This document shows, one piece after another, positions 8,667-19,951 of a stretch of DNA of 64,000 bases (position 1 is its first letter; each line of letters opens with the position of its first letter). The translations under genes were made by a program, and so were the position numbers. Below the pieces are notes generated by a model. That model was not told where the DNA came from and did not search any database. It saw only the letters and a program-made list of their open reading frames with translations. The stretch is from Propionibacterium australiense. GTDB taxonomy: Bacteria > Actinomycetota > Actinomycetes > Propionibacteriales > Propionibacteriaceae. The DNA lies in NCBI RefSeq assembly GCF_003666605.1, contig NZ_RCIV01000002.1, positions 248,001 through 312,000 of the forward strand, in the 5' to 3' direction.

Positions 8667-11234
8667 TCAGAGCTCGACGGCCGAGGCGTCGGCCACGACG
8701 GCCAGACCCAGCTCGGCCGGACTGGCCATGAGCTGGTTCTTCGGCACGACGCGCACCGTGTAGCCGACCGCACCGGCGAATTGCGCGACGGTCCGCGTGG
8801 TGAACTCCTGGGCGCCTGCCTTGCTGCGTCCGGTCGGCTTCAGCTCGTTGATGCGCACGTTGACCATCTCGTCGGTATCGCCGTTGACGTCACCGGAGAC
8901 CAGCTGGACCGAGACGTCATCGGCCGTCAGTTCTCCGAGATGCACCCACGCCGTGACGCTGTTCTCGGAACCGACCGGGACCGGGTTGGGCAGATCGGCG
9001 ATGACACGCTCGACGGACACGGTGGGCCATGCCCGGCGCACGTCTCGTTTCCACAGGGCGAGCTGAGCAGCTGCGCCCTCGGCGGCCAGCGCACGCGAGG
9101 AGCGGGCGGCGGGCGTGTAGTACCACGTGGTGTAGTCGCGCACCATGCGGCTGGCGAGGATCTTCGGCCCGAGGTCGGAAATCGTCTCGCGCATCATGCG
9201 GATCCACTCGGTGGGCAGGCCGTTGGTGTCGCGGTTGTAGAACTTCGGCACGATCTCGCCCTCGATGAGGTCGTACAGCGCCTCGGCCTCGGCCGCGTCC
9301 CGGGCGACCGGATCGATGATCGTGTCGGCAGAGGGAATCTCCCAGCCGAAGCGGGGCTCGTACCACTCGTCCCACCAGCCGTCGCGCACCGACAGATTGG
9401 CGGCACCGTTGAGGGCCGCCTTCATGCCGGAGGTGCCGCAGGCCTCATAGGGGCGCAGCGGGTTGTTCAGCCAGACGTCACAGCCCGGGTACAGCGGGCG
9501 GGCCATCGACATGTCGTAGTCGGGCAGCACGACGATCTTGCCGCGCACCTCCGGGTCGTCCGTGAACTGCACCATCTGCTGGATGAGGCCCTTGCCGATG
9601 TCGTCGGCCGGGTGCGCCTTGCCGGCGATCACGAACTGCACGGGGCGCTCGGGGTCGTTGAGCAGCTTCTTGAGGCGCTCGGGCTGGCTCAGCATGAGGG
9701 TGAGGCGCTTGTAGGAGGCGCCGCGGCGGGCGAAACCGATGGTCAGGGTGTTCGGGTTGAGGGCCCCGCTCACCCAGTCGGAGTTGATGCCGCGCAGCTG
9801 GCAGCTCTTCTCCAGTCGTTCGCGGGCCATGAGGATCATCTCACCGCACATGCGGCGTTTGAGGGACCACAGCGAGGCGTCGTCGACCCGGTCGAGAGCC
9901 GACCAGTCGTAGCCGTCGACGACGGTCTCGGCGTCGCTGGTGCGGGTCTTGAGCAGTTCGAGCAGATCCGGGTGGATCCAGGTGGGGTGGTGGACGCCAT
10001 TGGTGACCGAGCCGATCGGCACCTCGGTGACGTCGAAGTTGGGCCACAGCCCCTGGAACATCTCGCGGCTGACCTTGCCGTGCAGCAGGGAGACGCCGTT
10101 GGAGCGCTGGCCCAGGCGAAGACCCATGACGGCCATGTTGAAGCGGGAGGGATCACCGTCGGCGTAGTCCTCGGCGCCGAGCGCGAGGATGCGCTCGAGC
10201 GGCAGTGGCGCGAAGTCGCTGAACTGCTCGGCGATCTGGTTCTGCCCGAAGCGGTCGATGCCGGCCGGAACCGGGGTGTGGGTCGTGAAGAGCGTGCCGC
10301 CGCGGGTCTTCTCCAGGGCGGTCTCGAAGGTGTCCCCGGACTCCATGAACTCGCGAATGCGCTCCAGGCCGAGGAAGCCGGCATGTCCCTCGTTGCAGTG
10401 GAAGACGTCCGGCTCGGGGCGGCCGGTCAGGCGGCAGAACACGCGCAGGGCCCGCACACCGCCGACGCCGAGGAGGATCTCCTGGGCGAGCCGATGGTTC
10501 GAGTCGCCGCCGTAGAGGCGGTCGGTGATGTGGCGGGCCTGCTCGTCGTTGCCCTCGACATTCGTGTCCATGAGCAGCAGCGGAACGCGACCGACCTGGA
10601 CGGTCCACAGCTGGGCCTTGACCGGCCGATGGGAGACGGTGATCTCGATGCTCGCCTGACTGTCGCCGTCCATGAGGGGACTGATCGGCAGCTCGTGGGG
10701 ATCGAGGATCGGGTAGTACTCCTGCTGCCAGCCCGAGGCGTTCAGTCTCTGGCGGAAGTATCCCTGCGCGTACAGCAGTCCGACACCGATGATCGGCACA
10801 CCGAGATCGGAGGCCGCCTTGAGGTGATCGCCGGCGAGGATGCCGAGGCCACCGGAGTACTGCGGCAGCACGGAGGCGATGCCGAACTCCGCAGAGAAAT
10901 AGCCGATGGATGCGGGGGCGCCCTCGGTCCTGGCCGCGAAGCCCTGGAACCACCTGTCGCCGTTCACGTAGTTGTTCAGGCTCTGCTGTACGAGCTCGAG
11001 GTGACGCAGATAGCGCCGGTCACCGGCAAGCGTCTCGAGACGCTCACGGGAGACGGTCGCCAGCAGTTTCAACGGGGAGCGCTCGGTGGCCTCCCACAAC
11101 CCGGGGTCGAGGGACTCGAAGAGGTCCTGGGTTTGAGGGTGCCATGCCCAGCGCAGGTTCAGGGCGAGGTCGTGCAGGGGTTCGAGGGGCTCCGGCAGGA
11201 CCGGCTGAACAATGAATTTTCTGATAGCTCGCAC
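8667..11234 (-). CDS. glgP: alpha-glucan (glycogen/maltodextrin) phosphorylase
   Basis: GlgP releases glucose-1-phosphate from the non-reducing ends of alpha-1,4-glucans using pyridoxal phosphate. This 855-residue protein belongs to the actinobacterial type that begins with an extra N-terminal DUF3417-like domain (PLHDLALNLRWAWHPQTQDL). The phosphorylase core contains FHCNEGHAGFLGLERI and the pyridoxal-phosphate Lys motif GTSGMKAALNGA. The GTG at 11234 has no Shine-Dalgarno but follows TAACCT by six bases, suggesting a leaderless mRNA. It is divergent from glgE, so degradation and GlgE-pathway synthesis share one 159-bp control region. Rv1328 of M. tuberculosis has the same position relative to glgE. 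Confidence 0.96.
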   Translation of the reverse strand: MRAIRKFIVQPVLPEPLEPLHDLALNLRWAWHPQTQDLFESLDPGLWEATERSPLKLLATVSRERLETLAGDRRYLRHLELVQQSLNNYVNGDRWFQGFAARTEGAPASIGYFSAEFGIASVLPQYSGGLGILAGDHLKAASDLGVPIIGVGLLYAQGYFRQRLNASGWQQEYYPILDPHELPISPLMDGDSQASIEITVSHRPVKAQLWTVQVGRVPLLLMDTNVEGNDEQARHITDRLYGGDSNHRLAQEILLGVGGVRALRVFCRLTGRPEPDVFHCNEGHAGFLGLERIREFMESGDTFETALEKTRGGTLFTTHTPVPAGIDRFGQNQIAEQFSDFAPLPLERILALGAEDYADGDPSRFNMAVMGLRLGQRSNGVSLLHGKVSREMFQGLWPNFDVTEVPIGSVTNGVHHPTWIHPDLLELLKTRTSDAETVVDGYDWSALDRVDDASLWSLKRRMCGEMILMARERLEKSCQLRGINSDWVSGALNPNTLTIGFARRGASYKRLTLMLSQPERLKKLLNDPERPVQFVIAGKAHPADDIGKGLIQQMVQFTDDPEVRGKIVVLPDYDMSMARPLYPGCDVWLNNPLRPYEACGTSGMKAALNGAANLSVRDGWWDEWYEPRFGWEIPSADTIIDPVARDAAEAEALYDLIEGEIVPKFYNRDTNGLPTEWIRMMRETISDLGPKILASRMVRDYTTWYYTPAARSSRALAAEGAAAQLALWKRDVRRAWPTVSVERVIADLPNPVPVGSENSVTAWVHLGELTADDVSVQLVSGDVNGDTDEMVNVRINELKPTGRSKAGAQEFTTRTVAQFAGAVGYTVRVVPKNQLMASPAELGLAVVADASAVEL

Positions 11235-11240
11235 CCCACA

Positions 11241-11246
11241 AGGTTA
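11241..11246 (-). promoter_or_regulatory. predicted -10 of glgP (leaderless)
   Basis: The minus strand reads TAACCT, then tgtggg, then the GTG start of glgP at 11234. Confidence 0.6.
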
Positions 11247-11381
11247 TAAGGGCGCGGTGAAAGGAGCGGAAGTACCGCTCATCCGTCCAGAATGTGGGAG
11301 CCGATTGGGTTCCCGAAGGCGCCGGCGAACCGGTATCGGTCCACCTCGCGTCCTGCGGCATCGCGGGCCTCGCTGGACCGG

Positions 11382-11387
11382 TAGCGT
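11382..11387 (+). promoter_or_regulatory. predicted -10 of glgE (leaderless)
   Basis: TAGCGT is followed by six bases (agacac) and then the GTG start of glgE at 11394. No Shine-Dalgarno is present. Confidence 0.6.
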
Positions 11388-11393
11388 AGACAC

Positions 11394-13631
11394 GTGTTCA
11401 GCAAGTGGAAGTCGCGCTCCCAGCGCCGCAACGAGAGCCCTCAGCAGATCCCTGACGAGTCCACCGCGCCCCCCGTCACGGCGTCCCCGGCGCCACTGGA
11501 GCCTCAGGAGCAGGAGACGGCTCCTGAGCCCGCCGCGCAGCAGCCCGTCGCCGCCGAACCGGAGCACGTATCCGTCGCCGAGCCCGACCGGGCGCGGTAC
11601 GCCGATCCCGAGCCGCTCGCCGAGCATCCGGCTCGTCTCCCGGTGCCCTCGCGTCGTGGCGTGCCGAACGGCTTCGGACGCATACCGGTTCACAACGTCT
11701 CGCCCGTCCTCGAGAACGGCGCCTACCCGGCCAAGGCCGTCGAGGACGAGACCATCACCGTCAAGGCGAACATCTTCCGAGAGGGCCACGACGCCCTGGG
11801 CGCCTGCATCGTCCTCACCGATCCGGCCGGCGCCGAGCAGCGTTTCGACATGGCCCAGATCGAACCGATGGGCCTGGACATCTGGGCCGCCCAGGTGCCG
11901 CTGGGAGCCCCCGGCGACTACAGCTTCCGTGTCGAGGCCTACGACGACCGCTGGCGCACCTGGCGGCACAACGCGGACATCAAGTTCGAGGCCGGTCTCG
12001 ACATCCCCCTGGTGTGCGCGGAGGGCAGTATCCTCCTGAACGAGGCCGCCGCTTCGGCGCGCGCCGCCGGAGCGGAGCAGGACGCCGCGCTGCTGGCCGA
12101 CACCGCCCAGCGCCTGGACGCCGACGCCCCGGTCGGCCGGCTGACTGCACTCGTGACCGACCCGGCCGTCAACGCGGGAATGGGCCGCTGGCTCCCCCGC
12201 AGGCTGCTGACCCCCACCGGCGAGTTCCCGCTCGTCGTTCACCGTCGCGGCGCCCAGTTCTCGAGCTGGTACGAGTTCTTCCCCCGCTCGGTCGGTGCCG
12301 TGCGACACGAGGACGGCTCCTGGACCTCGGGCACCTTCCGCTCCAGCGAGAAGATGCTGGAACGCATCGCCGCGCTGGGCTTCACCGTCGCCTATCTGCC
12401 GCCGATCAGCCCGATCGGGCGTGCCTTCCGCAAGGGGCCGAACAACACGCTGCAGGCCGGCCCCAACGACCCCGGCTCGCCGTGGGCCATCGGATCGGCC
12501 GACGGCGGCCACGATGCGGTCAATCCGGAACTGGGCACCATCGAGGATTTCGACCACTTCGTGGCCCGCGCCCACGAGCTGGGTCTCGAGATCGCCCTGG
12601 ACTTCGCCCTGCAGGCCTCCCCGGACCACCCGTGGGCGGTCGAGCACCCCGAGTGGTTCACCACCCGCGCCGACGGCACCATCGCCTACGCCGAGAATCC
12701 GCCGAAGAAGTACCAGGACATCTACCCGATCAACTTCGACAACGATCCCGAGGGCATCTACAACGAGGCCCTGCGCCTGGCCGAGTTCTGGATCGATCAC
12801 GGCGTGACGATCCTGCGCGTGGACAATCCGCACACCAAGCCGGTCGACTTCTGGGCCTGGTTCGCCGCGCGCCTGCACGAACGCCACCCCGAGGTCGTCA
12901 TCCAGGCCGAGGCCTTCACCCGGCCGGAGATGATGCACGCCCTGGCCAAGGTCGGTTTCCACCTGTCCTACTGCTACTACACCTGGCGCAACACCAAGTA
13001 CGAGCTGAGCGAGTACCTCACCGAGTTGTCGACCCAGTCGGTGGACTTCTTCCGTCCGAACTTCTTCACCAACACCCCGGACATCAACCCGAGGTTCACG
13101 CAGTCCGGCAATCCGGCGGCCTTCGCGATCCGCATGATCCTGGCCGCGACGATGAGCCCGGCCTGGGGGGTCTACTCCGGTTTCGAGCTGTGCGAGCACG
13201 AACTGCTCAAGCCTGGCGGCGAGGAGTACCTGAACTCCGAGAAGTACGAGTACCGGCCGCGCGACTACGAGGCCGAACCCAATCTCAACGGGCTCATGAC
13301 GATGCTCAACGCGATCCGCGCCGGGCATCGGGCGCTGCAGCAGATGCGCGGCACGCAGGTGCTCGCGACGAGCAGCGACAAGATCTTCGCCTTCGCCAAG
13401 CGCGACGGGCAGGACCGTGTCGTCACCATCGTCAGTCTCGACCCGGATCAGGGTGTGGACGGTACCGTGCACATCGACCTCGCCTGGCTCGGGCTCGCCC
13501 CGGACGCCCGTATCCGTGTTCACGACGAGCTGACCGGCCAGGACTTCGACTGGGGCGCCGACAATTACGTACGCTTGTGGCCGGCCCAGCCCGCCCACAT
13601 CCTGTCGGTGCGCCCGGCAGATCAGGGCTGA
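11394..13631 (+). CDS. glgE: alpha-1,4-glucan:maltose-1-phosphate maltosyltransferase GlgE
   Basis: GlgE extends alpha-1,4-glucans with maltosyl units from maltose-1-phosphate, which maltokinase makes. The protein is 745 residues, longer than the usual 650-700 because of an N-terminal extension (about residues 1-90) rich in Pro, Glu and Ala, probably disordered. After it come a beta-sandwich domain, a GH13_3 barrel with nucleophile Asp477 (LRVDNPHTKPVDFW) and acid/base Glu506 (IQAEAFTRPEMM), and a C-terminal domain ending HILSVRPADQG. The GTG at 11394 fits a leaderless start. A strong terminator follows at 13641, so treS, mak and glgB downstream are partly or wholly separately expressed. Confidence 0.97.
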   Translation: MFSKWKSRSQRRNESPQQIPDESTAPPVTASPAPLEPQEQETAPEPAAQQPVAAEPEHVSVAEPDRARYADPEPLAEHPARLPVPSRRGVPNGFGRIPVHNVSPVLENGAYPAKAVEDETITVKANIFREGHDALGACIVLTDPAGAEQRFDMAQIEPMGLDIWAAQVPLGAPGDYSFRVEAYDDRWRTWRHNADIKFEAGLDIPLVCAEGSILLNEAAASARAAGAEQDAALLADTAQRLDADAPVGRLTALVTDPAVNAGMGRWLPRRLLTPTGEFPLVVHRRGAQFSSWYEFFPRSVGAVRHEDGSWTSGTFRSSEKMLERIAALGFTVAYLPPISPIGRAFRKGPNNTLQAGPNDPGSPWAIGSADGGHDAVNPELGTIEDFDHFVARAHELGLEIALDFALQASPDHPWAVEHPEWFTTRADGTIAYAENPPKKYQDIYPINFDNDPEGIYNEALRLAEFWIDHGVTILRVDNPHTKPVDFWAWFAARLHERHPEVVIQAEAFTRPEMMHALAKVGFHLSYCYYTWRNTKYELSEYLTELSTQSVDFFRPNFFTNTPDINPRFTQSGNPAAFAIRMILAATMSPAWGVYSGFELCEHELLKPGGEEYLNSEKYEYRPRDYEAEPNLNGLMTMLNAIRAGHRALQQMRGTQVLATSSDKIFAFAKRDGQDRVVTIVSLDPDQGVDGTVHIDLAWLGLAPDARIRVHDELTGQDFDWGADNYVRLWPAQPAHILSVRPADQG

Positions 13632-13640
13632 TCCGATCGG

Positions 13641-13673
13641 TCGTGGTGCGGACCCGCCGGGTCCGCACCACGA
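13641..13673 (+). terminator. terminator after glgE
   Basis: A 15-bp perfect inverted repeat (13641-13655 and 13659-13673) with a three-base loop begins nine bases after the glgE stop. It separates glgE from treS on the same strand. Confidence 0.75.
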
Positions 13674-13728
13674 CTTCCTGCGCTGAGGACCCTCCTCCGC
13701 ACCGTCAGCACTCGGACACAGGCAGCAG

Positions 13729-15492
<1,764 letters not shown>

Positions 15493-15502
15493 GAGAAGAA
15501 CG

Positions 15503-16828
15503 ATGGTGAGTGATCTTCAGGCCGATCCGCGCTGGATCCACGCAGCGGATTCACGCTGGTTCGCCGGAAAGGGTTCCGGTGCGGTCCCGGTGCGCATCAC
15601 GTCACTGGACTGGATCGTGCCACCGGGCGGAAACAAGCCGGCCGTTCGCCCGGAGATCCTCTCGGTCGCCTTCCCGGACGGCCGGCGCGAGGACTACCAG
15701 CTGCTGCTCAGCTACCGCATGGACCGTGTCGCCCGGGCCGTCATCGGCCGCGGGCTGAACGAGAACTTCGAGTGGGTCCATGACGCCACCAGGGACCCGC
15801 AGGCGATCATCGCTCTCGTCGACGCGCTCCGGGGCGATGGCCACGGGAAGGACTGGCAGGCTCATCTGGCGGCCGATGCCCTGCCCGCGGATCTTCGTCC
15901 GGTCCGCGTCTTCGAGGGCGAGCAGTCGAACTCGACCGTCTTCCTCGGCAGCCACGCCCTCATCAAGATCATCCGCCGCCTGGAGCCGGGCCGCAGCATC
16001 GACATCGAGCTGCACGAGGCCCTGGCGAGGGCCGGCGTGACGAGCACCGACGAGCTGCTCGGCTCGCTGAGCGCCACCCGCACTGCCGACGACGGCAGCG
16101 GCGTGCAGGTCGACCTCGCCATGATCACCACGCGCATCAACGACGCCCGGGACGGCTGGGAACTGGCAACCGGCGAGGCCGCCGCGGGGCACGACTTCTC
16201 CGGCCACGCGGCCCGGCTCGGTACGGCGCTGGCGCAGGTGCACACGGCCCTGGCCGATCAGCTCGGCACCAGCACGCTGAGCGGCGAGCTCATCGCGGAC
16301 GCCATGACCACTCGGCTGGCCTGTGCCGTGACGGAGGTACCGCAGCTGGCGGAGTACGAGACGGCCCTGCGCGGCCTCTTCGACGCACTGCGCGACCGTG
16401 AGCTGCCGGCTCAGCGCATCCACGGTGACTTCCACCTGGGCCAGACCCTGCTGGGCCGGGACGGCTGGCACATCATCGACTTCGAGGGGGAGCCCCTCAA
16501 GTCCCTTGAGGAGCGTCGCAGTCCGGACAGCCCGCTGCGCGACGTCGCCGGCATGATCCGTTCCTTCGGCTACGCCGCGGCCAGCGCGACGGGCCTGACA
16601 CCGGCAGCACGTGAGAGCTGGGAGCGGTCCTGCTCGGAGGCCTTCACCGCTTCGTGGACAGGCGCCGATCCGCTCCGGACGCAGGGCGATACGCTGAGCG
16701 CATATGTGGCGGACAAAGCCATCTACGAGGTGGTCTACGAGCACCGCAACAGACCCGGCTGGGTCCACATACCACTGAATACGCTCAGGGCGCTCGCCGC
16801 CCCCGGTGCATCAGAGGCACGATGCTGA
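15503..16828 (+). CDS. mak: maltokinase (Pep2 type)
   Basis: Maltokinase phosphorylates maltose with ATP to maltose-1-phosphate, the donor for GlgE. The protein is 441 residues. It has the N-terminal cap typical of maltokinases (ADPRWIHAADSRWFAGKG) and then an aminoglycoside-phosphotransferase-like kinase fold. The catalytic loop is RIHGDFHLGQTLL and the metal-binding motif is IIDFEGEPLKSLEERR. The ATG at 15503 has an AGGAGAAG Shine-Dalgarno that overlaps the treS stop region. The frame is open further upstream, but those residues would lie inside treS. In many actinobacteria treS and pep2 are fused. Here they are adjacent separate genes, followed 17 bases later by glgB. Confidence 0.95.
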   Translation: MVSDLQADPRWIHAADSRWFAGKGSGAVPVRITSLDWIVPPGGNKPAVRPEILSVAFPDGRREDYQLLLSYRMDRVARAVIGRGLNENFEWVHDATRDPQAIIALVDALRGDGHGKDWQAHLAADALPADLRPVRVFEGEQSNSTVFLGSHALIKIIRRLEPGRSIDIELHEALARAGVTSTDELLGSLSATRTADDGSGVQVDLAMITTRINDARDGWELATGEAAAGHDFSGHAARLGTALAQVHTALADQLGTSTLSGELIADAMTTRLACAVTEVPQLAEYETALRGLFDALRDRELPAQRIHGDFHLGQTLLGRDGWHIIDFEGEPLKSLEERRSPDSPLRDVAGMIRSFGYAAASATGLTPAARESWERSCSEAFTASWTGADPLRTQGDTLSAYVADKAIYEVVYEHRNRPGWVHIPLNTLRALAAPGASEARC

Positions 16829-16845
16829 TGCAGAAAGGTTTGGCC

Positions 16846-18765
16846 ATGGCTCGAATGAACTTCGGGAATCTGACCGGACAGGACCTCGAAGGTTTCCACA
16901 ACGGCGGAGACACGGAGGCATGGCGGCGACTGGGTTCGCACGTCGTCGACGTCGAGGACCCCCAGCGCGGCACCCTGCGCGGCACCCGCTTCGCCGTCTG
17001 GGCGCCGAACGCCCGCCGCGTCCAGGTGATGGGTGACTTCAACTGGTGGCAGGGCGATGACATGGAGCTCGTTCCCGGTTCCGGTGTGTGGGCGCTGTGG
17101 AAGGAGAACGTGCTCGAGGGCACGCAGTACAAGTACAAGATCCAGCACACCGACGGCACCTGGCAGGAGAAGGTCGACCCCTTCGCCTTCTACTCGCAGG
17201 TCCCGCCCGAGAACGCGTCGGTCGTCTGGACCTCCCGGCACGAATGGGCCCCGACCGAGGACGAGTGGCTCGCCCGTCGGGCCGCCGCCGATCCCTACCA
17301 CTCCCAGATGAGCATCTACGAGCTGCACCTGGGCAGCTGGCGCAAGAGCCTGGACTACAAGCAGCTCGCCAAGGAACTCCCCGAGTACGCCGCCTGGATG
17401 GGCTACACCCATGTCGAGCTCATGCCGGTCATGGCACACCCGCTGGCCGCCAGCTGGGGCTACCAGGTCACCGGCTACTACTCCGCCGATTCGCGCTACG
17501 GCAACCCCGACGAGCTGCGCGAGCTGATCGAGGCCCTGCACGCCGCCGGCATCGGCGTCATCCTCGACTGGGTGCCGGGCCATTTCCCCAAGGACGACTG
17601 GGCCCTCGGCCGCTTCGACGGCACGGCGCTGTACGAGCACGCCGACCCGCGCCAGGGCGAGCACCCGGACTGGGGCACCTACGTCTTCAACTACGGCCGC
17701 AACGAGGTCAAGAGCTTCCTGGTCTCCAACGCCCTCTACTGGATCAGCGAGTTCCACATCGACGCCCTGCGCGTCGACGCGGTCGCCTCGATGCTCTACC
17801 TCGACTACTCGCGCAACGAGGGCGAGTGGGTGCCCAACAAGTACGGCGGCCGCGAGAACCTCGAGGCCATCGACTTCCTGCGGTACGTCAACAGGCACCT
17901 GTACGAGCGCCAGCCCGGCGTCATGATGATCGCCGAGGAGTCCACCAGTTTCCCGGGCGTCACCAAGCCCGTGCACGAGGGCGGCCTGGGCTTCGGCTTC
18001 AAGTGGAACATGGGCTGGATGAACGACTCGCTCGAGTACCTCAAGCTCGATCCGATCTACCGGCAGTACCACCACAACGAGATGACCTTCGCGATGGTGT
18101 ACGCCTACTCCGAGAACTACATCCTGCCGATCAGTCACGACGAGGTCGTGCACGGCAAGGGCTCGATGGTGAACAAGGTCCCCCAGGACGACTGGCGCAA
18201 GTTCTCCACCCTGCGCACCTTCTACTCGTTCATGTGGGCCTTCCCGGGCAAGCAGCTGCTGTTCATGGGCCAGGAGTTCGGCGAGCGCGCCGAGTGGAAC
18301 GAGGAGGCCGGCCTCGAGTGGTGGGTCGACGGCCTGCAGTGGCATCGGGGCCTGCGCGACATGATGCGCGAGATCAACCTGGTGCAGGCCGCGACACCGG
18401 CACTGTACGAGCGTGACTGCGAGCCCGATGGCTTCAGCTGGATCAACGCCAACGACTGGATGGCCAACACCTTCAGCTGGCTGCGCTACGGCGCCGACCA
18501 CGACCACGAGATCGTGGCCTGCCTGGCGAACTTCTCGCCCGAGCCCTACGACCAGTACGCGATCCGGGTGCCCAGGCCGGGGGTGTGGCGTGAGATCCTC
18601 AACACCTCCGATCCCCGGTGGGACGGCAGCGGCGGCTACGAGAACGGCATCCTGACCACTTTCGTCGGAACTGACGGCTCCGACCAGCTCATGGTGCGGG
18701 TCCCCCCGCTGGCCGGCCTGTGGCTGGCCTATGACCCGGTCGCCAGCGCCGAGCAGGGTTTCTGA
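16846..18765 (+). CDS. glgB: 1,4-alpha-glucan branching enzyme GlgB
   Basis: GlgB cleaves alpha-1,4 chains and transfers them to O6 to form branches. The protein is 639 residues, a single-CBM48 form. CBM48 (about 45-130, FAVWAPNARRVQVMGDFNWW) precedes the GH13_9 barrel. The nucleophile is Asp311 (ALRVDAVASM), the acid/base is Glu364 (MMIAEESTSFP), and the third Asp is in PISHDEVVHGKGSM. The ATG at 16846 was chosen for the AAAGG Shine-Dalgarno before it. An earlier ATG at 16821 overlaps mak and would add eight residues. It closes the treS-mak-glgB set, giving a branched product for the GlgE pathway. Confidence 0.96.
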   Translation: MARMNFGNLTGQDLEGFHNGGDTEAWRRLGSHVVDVEDPQRGTLRGTRFAVWAPNARRVQVMGDFNWWQGDDMELVPGSGVWALWKENVLEGTQYKYKIQHTDGTWQEKVDPFAFYSQVPPENASVVWTSRHEWAPTEDEWLARRAAADPYHSQMSIYELHLGSWRKSLDYKQLAKELPEYAAWMGYTHVELMPVMAHPLAASWGYQVTGYYSADSRYGNPDELRELIEALHAAGIGVILDWVPGHFPKDDWALGRFDGTALYEHADPRQGEHPDWGTYVFNYGRNEVKSFLVSNALYWISEFHIDALRVDAVASMLYLDYSRNEGEWVPNKYGGRENLEAIDFLRYVNRHLYERQPGVMMIAEESTSFPGVTKPVHEGGLGFGFKWNMGWMNDSLEYLKLDPIYRQYHHNEMTFAMVYAYSENYILPISHDEVVHGKGSMVNKVPQDDWRKFSTLRTFYSFMWAFPGKQLLFMGQEFGERAEWNEEAGLEWWVDGLQWHRGLRDMMREINLVQAATPALYERDCEPDGFSWINANDWMANTFSWLRYGADHDHEIVACLANFSPEPYDQYAIRVPRPGVWREILNTSDPRWDGSGGYENGILTTFVGTDGSDQLMVRVPPLAGLWLAYDPVASAEQGF

Positions 18766-18784
18766 GGGCCGCGGCCGACTGCGC

Positions 18785-18790
18785 TAGATT
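18785..18790 (+). promoter_or_regulatory. predicted -10 of the Nudix gene
   Basis: TAGATT lies five bases before an in-frame GTG at 18796 and 78 bases before the ATG at 18868. It therefore allows either a leaderless long form or a short leader with a Shine-Dalgarno. Confidence 0.5.
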
Positions 18791-18867
18791 CACGGGTGAA
18801 CGCGCCGGGCTCTGCTCCGCGGGCAGGCCCGGCTCGTCACCACCACGAGGATCGGGAGGGCCGGCCC

Positions 18868-19668
18868 ATGGTCGATGGTTTCCAGGTGCGCGTCGTCGTC
18901 GAGGGCGACATCGGAGTCCTGCACTGGTCCGGCTACGCCGACCAGCACACCCTTGACGAGGCGGTCTCGCTGGCGGCCGATGACTCGCTCATCGGCCGCG
19001 GCCTGCGGCGCGTCGAGGCCAGTGTCCCGGCCACCGACCGGCCTGCCCAGCGCGCCCTGCACAAGGCCGGTTTCCGCCGCGAGGGCAGGCGGCGCCGTGC
19101 CGTCCCCGACGGTGACGGCGGTTTCGTCGACGCCCTGCTGTACGCCCGCCTCATCGAGGACCAGGTCTACGGGATGGGCGCCATGACGGCGATCATGGAC
19201 TCGGTCATGCCGGCCCACCGCGTCATCGGCCACGTCATCATCCGCGACGAGATCGACCGGATCCTGTTCGTCGAGCCCACCTACAAGGAGGACTGGGAAC
19301 TGCCGGGCGGTGTCGTCGAGGTCGACGAGTCGCCCCGCGACGGCGCCATCCGCGAGGTGCGCGAGGAGCTGGGCGTCGAGATCACGGTGAGGGACCAGCC
19401 GCTCGTGGCCGACTGGATGCCGCCCTACCTTGGCTGGCACGACGCCCTCGAGTTCATCTTCGACGGCGGCCGCATCGCCGCCAGCGACATCGAGACCTTC
19501 GTGCCCCCGCCCGAGGAGATCCGCGACTACCACTGGGTGGCTCCCGCCGAGATCCCCCTGCGCGTCAAGGACTTCTCGGCGCGACGCATCGCTGGCATCC
19601 TGGACGGCACCGGCCTGGGCTACACCGAGGCCGGCTCCCCCGTCGATCCGGGCCGGTCACCGGGCTGA
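18868..19668 (+). CDS. Nudix hydrolase with an N-terminal partial GNAT-like domain
   Basis: The C-terminal half (about residues 115-240 from this start) is a Nudix hydrolase with a complete Nudix box, G-x5-E-x7-REVREELGV, in GGVVEVDESPRDGAIREVRE. Such enzymes hydrolyse nucleoside diphosphate-X compounds, but the substrate cannot be read. The N-terminal 90 or so residues resemble the second half of a GNAT acetyltransferase (RRVEASVPATDRPAQRALHK then AGFRREG). The acetyl-CoA-binding R/Q-x-x-G-x-G/A loop is not visible, so this part is probably inactive or a binding domain. The ATG at 18868 has a GGGAGG Shine-Dalgarno. An upstream leaderless GTG at 18796 would add 24 low-complexity residues. It follows glgB by about 100 bp and has its own promoter. 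Confidence 0.85.
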   Translation: MVDGFQVRVVVEGDIGVLHWSGYADQHTLDEAVSLAADDSLIGRGLRRVEASVPATDRPAQRALHKAGFRREGRRRRAVPDGDGGFVDALLYARLIEDQVYGMGAMTAIMDSVMPAHRVIGHVIIRDEIDRILFVEPTYKEDWELPGGVVEVDESPRDGAIREVREELGVEITVRDQPLVADWMPPYLGWHDALEFIFDGGRIAASDIETFVPPPEEIRDYHWVAPAEIPLRVKDFSARRIAGILDGTGLGYTEAGSPVDPGRSPG

Positions 19669-19890
19669 GCCCGGCAGCTGTACGACTGGTCTCCCACCGC
19701 GCGACCGGCCAGCACCACGGATCCGTGCGCCGGAGCGCGGTCGGACGGCTCGTGAGGTCGTGCGGAACCGGCGGGCTGCTCACGACCGGTTCGCCCGGGA
19801 ACCGGGTGCCACGAGAACCAGGCGTTGCCCGGTCGGTGGCGGGCACACTCGCGGAGGCGGTGCTGTACCGCTGCGACGGGACGAGCCGGG

Positions 19891-19930
19891 CGGGGCGAGC
19901 GGATGAGACGAACCGGATCCGCTCGCCCCG
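19891..19930. terminator. bidirectional terminator between the Nudix gene and pgm
   Basis: A 14-bp perfect inverted repeat (19891-19904 and 19917-19930) has a 12-base loop in the 283-bp region between convergent genes. Nothing else is evident in that stretch. Confidence 0.7.
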
Positions 19931-19951
19931 CACCGGAACGGCGACGAGTCC

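Noticed and set aside
8532-11249. A 905-codon plus-strand frame opposite glgP
   Set aside because: Its sequence has no recognisable domain and reflects the antisense of the phosphorylase; it also spans the terminator hairpin.
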